In this document: in pieces, positions 1-6,266 of the stretch
Numbering within the stretch: the stretch's first letter is position 1
Layout of the letters: every line of letters starts with the position of its first letter
Assembly: GCA_021732245.1 (NCBI GenBank)
Contig: JAKFVJ010000042.1
Location: 1-9,466, forward strand
DNA from: Candidatus Obscuribacterales bacterium
GTDB lineage: Bacteria > Cyanobacteriota > Vampirovibrionia > Obscuribacterales > Obscuribacteraceae
DNA length: 9,466 nucleotides
Reading direction: 5' to 3'
Translations under genes and position numbers: made by a program
Notes under the pieces: generated by a model
What the model was told of the DNA's origin: nothing
What the model saw: the letters and a program-made list of their open reading frames with translations, nothing else
Databases searched by the model: none

Positions 1-129
1 ACTTATATAGATAAGCATCCGGGAAAGTGACGTTATATAGTCCATAATCCCTGGCAACATTATAAGGACTGCCGCCAGAATTATGACACCGGCGCCAATT
101 ACCTTAAGGATTTGCACCTTGTCCTGCAT
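1..129 (-). CDS. Small hydrophobic membrane protein, partial (C-terminus beyond left edge)
   Basis: An open frame of 43 codons starts with ATG at 129 and is still open at base 1, so only the N-terminus is visible. After a short charged start (MQDKVQILK) it has a hydrophobic stretch at about residues 10-30, rich in Ile, Leu, Val and Ala, consistent with one membrane span. Its start overlaps the stop of the upstream gene in a TGATG arrangement. No strong Shine-Dalgarno is seen (only AGAGAA nearby), so translation is probably coupled to the upstream gene. The family is not recognised. Its position after another small membrane protein suggests the two may act together in the inner membrane, which is inference. 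The reading frame is short, so it is called mainly because of the coupled start and the membrane-like composition. Confidence 0.6.
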   Translation of the reverse strand, partial: MQDKVQILKVIGAGVIILAAVLIMLPGIMDYITSLSRMLIYIS

Positions 130-539
130 CAGTATTCTCTATTTAGGTACTGCTCGTAACGTGAAATCATGATTGGCGTGACTATCTTCAGCCCGGCTAG
201 ATACGAGGCGACTAGCGCCCCTGGCAAGGCTAAAAGACGTACGGCCGTTGGTAAGAAGGAATAGAACATAACCATAACAATGATGGTTGCGCCCATAGTA
301 AAAATTACGGATAGTCTGGTAATGAACTGCTCTTGCTCGAATCGCGGCATCATTTGAAATCTGTCGCTGAGCATGCCCAAATAGTTGGACCAGGCTTTCT
401 TCGCCGTGCCCGTCGATTCTTTCCAGACTTTGGTTTCGGCAATATTTCGAGGTCTATTGCTCATATCGGGCGACGCTGAATTGCCGGGTGTGGCATCAAT
501 CACATCGTCGTCATTGCCCTGCTTCTTAGGAAAAACCAT
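129..539 (-). CDS. Small membrane protein with two predicted transmembrane segments
   Basis: 136 aa, family not recognised. The first 70 residues are polar and hydrophilic, with Asp-rich and Lys-rich patches and no signal peptide, and would be cytoplasmic. Two hydrophobic segments follow at about 74-96 and 98-122, joined by a short turn with Pro97 and Arg101, and then a short charged tail ending NREY. A hairpin topology with both ends in the cytoplasm is likely. The ATG is preceded by AAGGAG (552-547 on the minus strand) seven bases upstream, a strong ribosome site that fixes the start. It lies 38 bases after the 578-aa TPR gene and overlaps the next small membrane gene by one base, so it belongs to the minus-strand operon. 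Size and two-span topology recall small inner-membrane subunits of secretion machines such as VirB3, but I see no diagnostic motif. Confidence 0.85.
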   Translation of the reverse strand: MVFPKKQGNDDDVIDATPGNSASPDMSNRPRNIAETKVWKESTGTAKKAWSNYLGMLSDRFQMMPRFEQEQFITRLSVIFTMGATIIVMVMFYSFLPTAVRLLALPGALVASYLAGLKIVTPIMISRYEQYLNREY

Positions 540-577
540 TGAGCATCTCCTTGTCCTTGAAAGACCCTAATCCGATT

Positions 578-2314
578 CTACTTCTTTTTAAGCTTATCTA
601 TTTGAGTTTGTACACGACCAATTGCCGACTCTACTTCTTTTCTGTGTGGATTTGAGTCGTCGGAGGCTTCTAAAAATGTTTGTCCATAATTGACGGCTTG
701 TTGTAATCTATCGCGGTCAACCTTCTTGGACTTGCCGCTGTACAGCGAAAAGAGTCCGAAATAAGCCTCCTGACACTGTGGATCGGCAATGAGCGCTTGC
801 TTGTAATGATCAAGGGCCACTTCCGGAATGCCGCGTGTTGCATCTCCCAGTCCTGTTTGTCTTTGCGCTTCAGCTCTCTGGCTGATAATTTTGCTCAGCC
901 CTTGTTCTGCACGTGGTGCAATTTCCGGTATTTCCTTGGCCAGAGTATACGCTTGTTCAGCAGAGCGCAAGTCGCCATCATTAAAGGCTTGCTCGCCTAA
1001 GGTGAGCAAGTCATAGGGATCTTCCTTATGTCCTGTAATTACTTGAGAGAATTTATCGCGAGCTTCTTTAAAGCGGCTTTGCGCAAGTGCCTTTTCTGCC
1101 TCAGACAGCTGAATGCTTTCCTGCACATTTTTGGCGCCGCCTTTAATCACTTTTCCTTGCACGTTTTGCTCAGTGACAATGTTTTGCAGTTGATCCATCA
1201 ATTGTTGATAGCCAGGGGGATACTGCCCTTCCTTGCGTGCCTTGCGGAAGTAGACACGCGAAAGTCCAAGCAGTGCTTGCGGATCATCAGGTGTGGCGGC
1301 AAGGATTGTGCGATATTCTGTTTCTGCAACATCTAGTTTGTCTTGGCGTAAAGCAAGTTCGGCTAGTTGTGTGCGCAAAACCATATCATTTGGAAGAATT
1401 TCCAGAGCGTTGTGTAATTCGGCAATTGCCAATTCACCGTCACCGCGCATGGCATAGTATTCGCCTAGTCTCTTATATGGAATTGGATCATGTGGTTCAA
1501 CACGAATGGCTTCACGCCAGGAAGCCAAAGCTGCCGGGCCATCGCCTTGCTTACGGAAGAGATCGCCTTCTACTTGATACCAGTCATGGGTGCGATACTG
1601 CTGCGGAATATTGTGCAATTCCATGAAAGCTTCTTCTTGCTTGCCTTGTTGGCTTAAGCAAATCGCTCTCTGAAGTTTGGCCGGATGGTAATTGGTGTTT
1701 AGTTGAATAGCTTTGTTTATCATGTCTGACGCTTCTTGATCCTTGGGATTCAAGATGAGCAAAGCCTTACCTAAAAGCGTTAACGTGACTGGAGTTTCAG
1801 CGATGCCACATGCGGCACGCAAAGGATCAATTGCTCCGTCAACATCATCAGAGGCAATTTTTGCTAGTCCCAATGTCTGTTGCGCAATAAGGATACTGGG
1901 ATTTGCTTTGACCGCTCTTTTGCAAAGAGTCTCGGCCGCTTCCAGATAGAGGTCGCGTTTGGCTGGTGAAGCGACATTTTTAGAGTGAATGTACGATACA
2001 TAACCGGCAGCAGCTAAGATATTTGGGTTTTCTTCGTACTTGCCTTTTGCTTGGCGCAGCACTTTTTCCGCCTCAAGAATTTTCGCCGGCCAGGACTGTT
2101 TGGCAAGCGAGACGGCAAGCCCGGCATAAGCATCGCCGCTGGCGTCGCTTTCAACCAATTGTCGATATGCGTCTTCGGCTTCCTTGTATTTGTTGTTGAT
2201 AAGTAAAGTATCGGCATCATGCAGGGTCAATGCCATAGCGGCTTGCCGGCAGAGGCTAAACTGCCCGCAAAGGGCAGCGACAGCGACAAAAGCTAGCCAG
2301 GTCTTTTGTTTCAT
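578..2314 (-). CDS. Secreted TPR-repeat protein (578 aa)
   Basis: The N-terminus is a signal peptide: KQK, a hydrophobic core at about residues 6-20, and a likely cut after Ala28 (AMA). No good lipobox surrounds Cys16 or Cys22, so the mature protein is probably soluble in the periplasm. Most of the rest is tetratricopeptide-type helical repeats with the usual small/Ala and Pro landmarks. Units are clearest at about 31-58, 98-140, 143-175, 209-235, 244-275, 278-309, 311-343, 402-430, 434-460 and 497-530. A less regular, Gly/Gln-rich insert lies near 360-400, and the end is Lys-rich. TPR arrays bind partner proteins, so a scaffold or assembly role fits, but the partner cannot be read from the sequence. 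The start overlaps the stop of the upstream 605-aa TPR gene by ATGA, indicating translational coupling. No enzymatic motif is visible. Confidence 0.93.
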   Translation of the reverse strand: MKQKTWLAFVAVAALCGQFSLCRQAAMALTLHDADTLLINNKYKEAEDAYRQLVESDASGDAYAGLAVSLAKQSWPAKILEAEKVLRQAKGKYEENPNILAAAGYVSYIHSKNVASPAKRDLYLEAAETLCKRAVKANPSILIAQQTLGLAKIASDDVDGAIDPLRAACGIAETPVTLTLLGKALLILNPKDQEASDMINKAIQLNTNYHPAKLQRAICLSQQGKQEEAFMELHNIPQQYRTHDWYQVEGDLFRKQGDGPAALASWREAIRVEPHDPIPYKRLGEYYAMRGDGELAIAELHNALEILPNDMVLRTQLAELALRQDKLDVAETEYRTILAATPDDPQALLGLSRVYFRKARKEGQYPPGYQQLMDQLQNIVTEQNVQGKVIKGGAKNVQESIQLSEAEKALAQSRFKEARDKFSQVITGHKEDPYDLLTLGEQAFNDGDLRSAEQAYTLAKEIPEIAPRAEQGLSKIISQRAEAQRQTGLGDATRGIPEVALDHYKQALIADPQCQEAYFGLFSLYSGKSKKVDRDRLQQAVNYGQTFLEASDDSNPHRKEVESAIGRVQTQIDKLKKK

Positions 2315-4128
2315 TTGGCGTTTTCCAAATCCGTTGCTTTCTTCAATTCTCTTTCTGCTTCCTTGGTGTCACCGAGTTGCTTCAAAGCTTCAGCAAGCTT
2401 TCTGTGAACTAAAGGCAAATTCGGTGCGATGCTAATGGCTTGACGCAATGTCGCCGCTGCTTGTACCCAGTTCTTTTCAGATGCGGCTTTGTCAGCCTCT
2501 TTCAACAGCGGTTGCACACGTGAGGTATTAATTTGGCGGAGCATGGATTCAGCTTCCGTATCTTTCATCATAGACGCTTGGCGATAACATACGGCTGCTT
2601 GATCAAGATCGCCTTTCTTTTCATGGACATTACCCAAGAGGCGCCATGCTTTCGCATCGCCAGGGTTGGCATCAGTCAGTGCCGTCAATTCTTTTTGCAC
2701 ATCGTCTAGTTTGCCTGAACGTATTTTTTCTTCCAGATCAGAGTAAACTTTCAGCTTCTTAGCCTCTTCTTCTTTGGCTTGCTGCTTTTTCAGCTCTTCC
2801 GGAGAAGGACCTTTTGGCGCCTTTGTGGGAGCAATTGTTTCCTGTGGGGCAGACTCTCCGGCGCCCTCCGCCACGAAGCCGCCCAAGCGCTTAATTCCTT
2901 TTGCTAAATCCGGATGGGCATGGATATTTATTGATGCTGCTCTATTGTAAGCAGCAAGTGCCGTGCGCGTGTCGCCTTGAGACTCTTTGCCGCGTCCATA
3001 AATGTAGAGTAATTCGGGGTCATTTGGATTGCGCTGCAATTGTGTTTGAATTGATCCCATTGTTGATGCAAGTAATGCCGGAGTAGCTAAAGGCGAACTT
3101 ACAAGTGAGCTGTGAAAACTTTTGCGTGCTGCAGCGAGCGCCGGATTATTCGGTCCTAGTCTATAGCAAGTCTCGTATTCTTGTTTGGCGTGATCAAAGT
3201 CCCCGGCCAACTGATAGGCGCCCGCCAGCATCAAGTGATTATCAAAAGAATTTGGTTTAATCGCGACCGCTTCTCTGGCAATTTCAATTAATCCATGGAT
3301 GGCAGATGCGTTTGCCGGATTAATAGTCACTGCTCTTCTATATTCGATTCCGGAATTCAAAAGACGTTTCATGCCCACTGTGCCTTCGCCACCTTCTTTG
3401 GCTCGGAAAGCGTGGTCTTTCAAAACATCTGCTAATTGACGGTGAGCATCAGACAAAGTATTTTTTTGATCGACAGGCCATTCACGACTGACGGATGTGC
3501 GCAATTCTTTGTAGCCTTCAACAACTTTGCCGGCTTTGGAAAGCACCTGTCCTAAGCGGTAATGGTTGTAACCGTCGTCGACCATTTTTATGCACTTGCG
3601 ATATTCAACAATTGCTGTCTCATAGTTGCCTGAAATTTCTGCTTCATCGGCAATTCTTGCTCGTACTTTTGGATCGTCAGCGTTTATGTTTGCTTGGCGC
3701 AAGGCTTCATCAAGGTGTTGATCAGCCGGACCGTTGCCTGGATCTACATAGAGTGCACCGCGATATTGAATGGCAGCGTGATAAAAATCCTTCTTGTTAA
3801 AAAGCATGTCGCCGTATCGAAGTTGAGCTGCCGATAAATTGGTACGAAATGTTTGGTTGTCCGGCTCAGCTCCAAGTGCCAATTCATGTTCACGAATGGC
3901 GTCTTGCCAGAGTCCTTTGTTGCCCAATTCAACGCCTCTGTTGTTGTGCTCGTCAGGCGTTTGTGGATTTGGTGTTTGTAAATACACACCACCGCCGCCT
4001 CCGCCGCCGCGCCTACGCGCTGATTCAGCAGGCAGTGGACTGACAAAAGTCAGACTCTGAGCCAATGAGGCGACAACGATACAACTGATGGTCAATCGGA
4101 ATTGGGTCATAAACCACATTCTAAACAT
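2311..4128 (-). CDS. Secreted TPR-repeat protein with poly-Gly linker (605 aa)
   Basis: First gene of the minus-strand block. Three in-frame ATGs (4128, 4119, 4110) precede a hydrophobic core. None has a good Shine-Dalgarno, and the 4110 start gives the most typical signal peptide (MTQFR, then a core ending near FVSPLP). Cleavage is probable after Ala34 or Ala37 in the long numbering. Then come RRR and seven glycines (41-47), a flexible spacer. TPR-like helical repeats follow at about 60-93, 103-133, 155-185, 187-212, 256-290, 293-328 and 371-404. A charged Lys/Glu/Ala/Pro linker (425-465) leads to a second TPR cluster at about 490-523, 540-570 and 572-603. It is probably a periplasmic protein-binding scaffold paired with the next TPR protein, whose start overlaps this stop by four bases. 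The partner and pathway are unknown. Confidence 0.93.
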   Translation of the reverse strand: MFRMWFMTQFRLTISCIVVASLAQSLTFVSPLPAESARRRGGGGGGGVYLQTPNPQTPDEHNNRGVELGNKGLWQDAIREHELALGAEPDNQTFRTNLSAAQLRYGDMLFNKKDFYHAAIQYRGALYVDPGNGPADQHLDEALRQANINADDPKVRARIADEAEISGNYETAIVEYRKCIKMVDDGYNHYRLGQVLSKAGKVVEGYKELRTSVSREWPVDQKNTLSDAHRQLADVLKDHAFRAKEGGEGTVGMKRLLNSGIEYRRAVTINPANASAIHGLIEIAREAVAIKPNSFDNHLMLAGAYQLAGDFDHAKQEYETCYRLGPNNPALAAARKSFHSSLVSSPLATPALLASTMGSIQTQLQRNPNDPELLYIYGRGKESQGDTRTALAAYNRAASINIHAHPDLAKGIKRLGGFVAEGAGESAPQETIAPTKAPKGPSPEELKKQQAKEEEAKKLKVYSDLEEKIRSGKLDDVQKELTALTDANPGDAKAWRLLGNVHEKKGDLDQAAVCYRQASMMKDTEAESMLRQINTSRVQPLLKEADKAASEKNWVQAAATLRQAISIAPNLPLVHRKLAEALKQLGDTKEAERELKKATDLENAK

Positions 4129-4135
4129 GTAGCCG

Positions 4136-4160
4136 GCTCTTGCGCTTTTTTCAGAAGAGC
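4136..4160 (-). repeat. Six-base inverted repeat in the leader of the minus-strand operon
   Basis: GCTCTT (4136-4141) and AAGAGC (4155-4160) are perfect complements around a 13-base loop. On the minus-strand mRNA the hairpin would lie about 7 bases before the first possible ATG (4128), where a ribosome site would normally sit. It could lower initiation at 4128 and favour the inner ATG at 4110. The stem is short and could be chance. Confidence 0.3.
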
Positions 4161-4265
4161 TTGATTTTCATATTCCATGTATTGAAATAACGAAGCGTGC
4201 CAAAGTTTTTTGGGCACAAAAATGTTATGCAGCTAACCGTTTTCAAGAATTCCTCAAGAGCCCTA

Positions 4266-4294
4266 TTGACAATTGTGGATAACCGATTAAAAAT
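4266..4294 (+). promoter_or_regulatory. Candidate sigma70-type promoter of the plus-strand operon
   Basis: A perfect -35 hexamer TTGACA (4266-4271) is followed after 17 bases by AAAAAT (4289-4294), which matches four of six -10 consensus positions. The surroundings are A/T-rich. Transcription would start near 4300, giving a 5' leader of about 180 bases before the GTG at 4479. Spacing and position support it. The weak -10 suggests that a regulator or another sigma factor may be involved. Confidence 0.5.
4274..4282 (-). promoter_or_regulatory. DnaA-box-like 9-mer within the promoter spacer
   Basis: TGTGGATAA on the plus strand is the exact complement of TTATCCACA, the classical strong DnaA box. 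It lies between the -35 and -10 hexamers of the candidate promoter, where a bound protein would block RNA polymerase. Only one copy was found, and there is no AT-rich unwinding element or dnaA/dnaN gene, so this is not an origin. It could be a DnaA-regulated promoter or a chance match. Confidence 0.35.
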
Positions 4295-4314
4295 TAGTCA
4301 CTTTGCTGCGGAAG

Positions 4315-4366
4315 CCAGTCTACTGCTCGAAAGGGAGGTTTAGAGCAGTCTCATCTGATAGACTGG
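4315..4366 (+). promoter_or_regulatory. Two-part inverted repeat in the mRNA leader, possible RNA switch or operator
   Basis: Two 7-base arms in a row, CCAGTCT (4315-4321) and ACTGCTC (4322-4328), are answered by GAGCAGT (4343-4349) and AGACTGG (4360-4366). They enclose a 14-base loop with GGGAGG (4333-4338), and a 10-base bulge separates the 3' arms. A second copy of CAGTCT (4346-4351) can instead pair with AGACTG (4360-4365) in a local hairpin with an 8-base loop. The two folds exclude each other. It starts about 15 bases after the predicted transcription start. No known riboswitch consensus is recognised. As DNA it could equally be an operator. Confidence 0.5.
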
Positions 4367-4466
4367 GAATACAAGAGATTGAGCGGTCGGCGCCTATTTC
4401 CGGGCATTTCTTACCACCTAAAAAACAACTGGCGTTGTCACTTCTCATTCACCAAAATCGCTCTCT

Positions 4467-4473
4467 AGGAGGG
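4467..4473 (+). promoter_or_regulatory. Strong Shine-Dalgarno fixing the GTG start at 4479
   Basis: AGGAGGG ends five bases before GTG at 4479. No ATG in this frame lies between it and the signal-peptide core, so this site decides the non-ATG start. Confidence 0.85.
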
Positions 4474-4478
4474 CACAA

Positions 4479-5543
4479 GTGAGATTTTGTACGCGTATTT
4501 ATAAAGCGCCTCTTTTTCAGGCATTAACTTGCTTGGCAGCAATGTCGTCTTGCAGTGCCGCTTTCGCTCAGTTGCCTCCAACTAACATGGGCAAATTCGT
4601 GCACACGCCTGGCGATAATCAATATTCAGATTCAACGCAACTACAAAGACATCCTGTCTATCAGCCACCGCCGCAACCACAAGGTGGTGGACGCATGCAA
4701 TTGATGCGTGCTCCGGCAGGACCAAAAATTGATGTTTCCGTAGAGCCTATATCTTGTGATGAACCAATTCCACCGGCTTTGTTTCCGCCATTTCCTGACA
4801 GATTGGATTTGCCGATTAGCTCCAGTACTGGCGGCTCTTGGTTGAAAGACAAGAAAGAAGGTGGCGGCGGCGGTGGCTCAGGTGGAGTCACCTATCACCA
4901 GAGTTATGGACACGTGCCAATGGAAGGACGTCCTGCCGGCATCTACGGCATGTCACAGAAAATACCAGTTGGTGGACAGGCTGTACCTGGGTTAATGCCG
5001 GGCGGCGGAGAGGCTATGCCTTCGGGATCATTCATGGATCCCGATAGTGGCGCCTCTTCAATGAATGCCGGTGGCTCAGGCGGCGGACAAGGATATAAGG
5101 TGCGCACTGACGCAGCCGGTGGTGGAAGTTATCAGCGTATTCCTGTCGGCTCAGGCGGCGGCACAACGAATTCTTATCAGCGCATTCCAGTCGGTGCCGG
5201 TGGCGGTACGACCAATCAATATCAGCAAATTCCTGTTGGCAATGATTCATATCGCCAGCAATCGGGTAATTCTCAATATGGTGACCGGCCAAGATACTCC
5301 GGCGCCGGAGACAAAGACATGAGAGCATTGGGTAACGAACCAAGGCTTAACGACCGGAATGGGCAGCAGTCACCTGATGCTCCATCGCCGGTTGTCGTCA
5401 CACAGAGTTCTACACAAGATCTTTCTCTGCCGGAAGATGACGTTAACTACAAATATCGTCCTGCCAACAAACCTTCAAATTTCGGCAAAGGTCTCGGCAA
5501 AATAATGAAGGGACCTATGAATATGATGCCGATGGGATTTTAG
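4479..5543 (+). CDS. Secreted Gly/Pro-rich repeat protein (354 aa)
   Basis: First gene of the plus block, starting at GTG behind a strong AGGAGG. The signal peptide has basic residues at Arg2, Arg6 and Lys9, a hydrophobic core at about 11-22, and an AFA cut before Gln31. Cys25 is not in a proper lipobox. The mature protein is low in complexity: a Pro/Gln-rich part (31-75), a Pro-rich stretch with Cys at about 80-110, a poly-Gly linker (128-136), a Gly/Met-rich region, and tandem 15-residue repeats of the form YQ(R/Q)IPVGxGGGTTN at 217-254. A degenerate IPVGG lies at 162-166. The C-terminus is Lys/Met-rich (NFGKGLGKIMKG). The family is not recognised and no catalytic motif is seen. An extracellular, surface or periplasmic structural role is plausible, since it heads an operon with an outer-membrane-type lipoprotein and a channel-like protein. 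Confidence 0.9.
   Translation: MRFCTRIYKAPLFQALTCLAAMSSCSAAFAQLPPTNMGKFVHTPGDNQYSDSTQLQRHPVYQPPPQPQGGGRMQLMRAPAGPKIDVSVEPISCDEPIPPALFPPFPDRLDLPISSSTGGSWLKDKKEGGGGGGSGGVTYHQSYGHVPMEGRPAGIYGMSQKIPVGGQAVPGLMPGGGEAMPSGSFMDPDSGASSMNAGGSGGGQGYKVRTDAAGGGSYQRIPVGSGGGTTNSYQRIPVGAGGGTTNQYQQIPVGNDSYRQQSGNSQYGDRPRYSGAGDKDMRALGNEPRLNDRNGQQSPDAPSPVVVTQSSTQDLSLPEDDVNYKYRPANKPSNFGKGLGKIMKGPMNMMPMGF
5127..5240 (+). repeat. Tandem 45-base repeats (two full, one partial)
   Basis: Inside the 354-aa gene, units 5127-5171 and 5172-5216 encode SYQRIPVG(S/A)GGGTTN and 5217-5240 encodes QYQQIPVG. The protein units are nearly identical while codons differ at several third positions, for example ATTCCTGTCGGC against ATTCCAGTCGGT. 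This points to an older duplication kept by selection on the protein. Confidence 0.85.
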
Positions 5544-5589
5544 TTTTTTTCAGCATGGCGCATTGGCCAAGGTACTAAGGAGTTAGGTA

Positions 5590-6249
5590 ATGAAGAAATT
5601 GGTTTTACTAAGTTTGAGCGCAGGTTTGTCGCTATTGGCGTCTGTAAATGATGCTGATGCTCAACAGCGCGTCAAAGACAACATGATTCAAAAGAGTCGC
5701 TGGTATACTGCGCCGCGCGAATATCAAATTATTGACGAGAGACCGATCGTAAAAGATTTTCGTGAAGCGCCACAAGCTCCAGGCTTCGTCGATTTGCCTC
5801 CAGGGCCGGAAGGTGCCGGTGGTGGATTTGGTGGTGGCGGGGCCGGTGCTATGGGTGATCCAGGTGGTGCCGCGTCGGCTCCAGTTCAATTGGGTGGCCC
5901 AAATCAAGGTTACCGCACGGATAGTCCGATGATGGGCAATCCGATGGCATTGCCGAAATCAGGTTTCGGCCGTGAAAGTAATATTCCAGCGCGTGGCATG
6001 GGTCCCAAAGGTCCATTGCCGGGCGTAACGCAAGGTGTTTTAGGCAAAATGATGACGCCTAAACCTGGCGCCGGCGCCGGACCGGGAAGCGGTGCGGGTA
6101 ATGTCAGAGGACGCCTGCTTGGTGGTGCAAAACCTGCTCAAGCTCAAAGCTATAGCGGGGGATATGGTTCCGGTAGTGGTATCGGAAGTAGTGGCAGCAG
6201 TGCTCGTACAGACGCCAGCGTACGCGGACGTCTTTTGAATGCCCATTAA
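5590..6249 (+). CDS. Secreted Gly/Pro-rich protein (219 aa)
   Basis: The ATG at 5590 is preceded by AAGGAG seven bases upstream. The signal peptide is clear: MKK, a Leu/Ser core at 4-17, and an ADA cut before Gln25. Residues 25-65 are more ordered in composition, with charged residues plus Trp and Tyr (SRWYTAPREYQIIDERP). They are followed by a Gly-rich stretch at about 74-100 and a Pro/Gly/Met region. The motif VRGRLL occurs twice near the C-terminus, at 172-177 and 211-216, the second copy almost at the end. A segment GVLGKMM recalls GLGKIM at the end of the preceding gene's product, so the two may be distant relatives or share a binding partner. It lies 46 bases after the preceding gene and 17 before the lipoprotein gene, in the same operon. 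Family unknown; exported, probably structural or an adaptor. Confidence 0.88.
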   Translation: MKKLVLLSLSAGLSLLASVNDADAQQRVKDNMIQKSRWYTAPREYQIIDERPIVKDFREAPQAPGFVDLPPGPEGAGGGFGGGGAGAMGDPGGAASAPVQLGGPNQGYRTDSPMMGNPMALPKSGFGRESNIPARGMGPKGPLPGVTQGVLGKMMTPKPGAGAGPGSGAGNVRGRLLGGAKPAQAQSYSGGYGSGSGIGSSGSSARTDASVRGRLLNAH

Positions 6250-6266
6250 CGCCAAGATTGGAGTAG

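Larger units (their letters stand above)
4129..4478. other. Divergent intergenic regulatory region (350 bases, no gene)
   Basis: This gap separates the two divergent operons and holds no credible small reading frame. It contains a plus-strand promoter candidate, a DnaA-box-like 9-mer, a complex inverted repeat, a small hairpin (ACAAC/GTTGT at 4425-4438, loop TGGC) and the Shine-Dalgarno of the plus operon, each listed separately. I looked for a minus-strand promoter between about 4140 and 4300. The best -35-like hexamers (TTGAAA opposite 4240-4245, and TTGGCA nearer the gene) have no acceptable -10 at 16-18 bases, so none is annotated. No intrinsic terminator is seen. Confidence 0.8.

Noticed and set aside
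1237..1626. 129-codon plus-strand open frame opposite the 578-aa TPR gene
   Set aside because: It lies wholly within a convincing TPR coding sequence, with no promoter, ribosome site or recognisable domain.
4131..4138. AGCCGGCT palindrome
   Set aside because: An eight-base palindrome without a partner, spacing or repeat is expected by chance and overlaps the hairpin already listed.
4274..4282. Replication origin at the DnaA-like box
   Set aside because: There is only one box, no AT-rich unwinding region, and no dnaA, dnaN or rep gene in view.
4315..4470. Leader matching a known riboswitch or a leader peptide
   Set aside because: I could not match c-di-GMP, TPP, cobalamin or similar consensus cores. 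The GGGAGG in the loop is not followed by a start codon at ribosome spacing.
4661..4891. Pro-rich minus-strand open frame (PPPPPP)
   Set aside because: The proline run is only the complement of the glycine codons of the 354-aa gene.
5127..5240. Repeats as a CRISPR array
   Set aside because: The units are directly tandem, in frame and coding, with no unique spacers.
5537..5570. T-run after the 354-aa gene as an intrinsic terminator
   Set aside because: The TTTTAGTTTTTTT run has no GC-rich stem directly before it. The nearby TTGGCCAA palindrome lies after it, in the wrong order, and the next gene follows closely with its own ribosome site.
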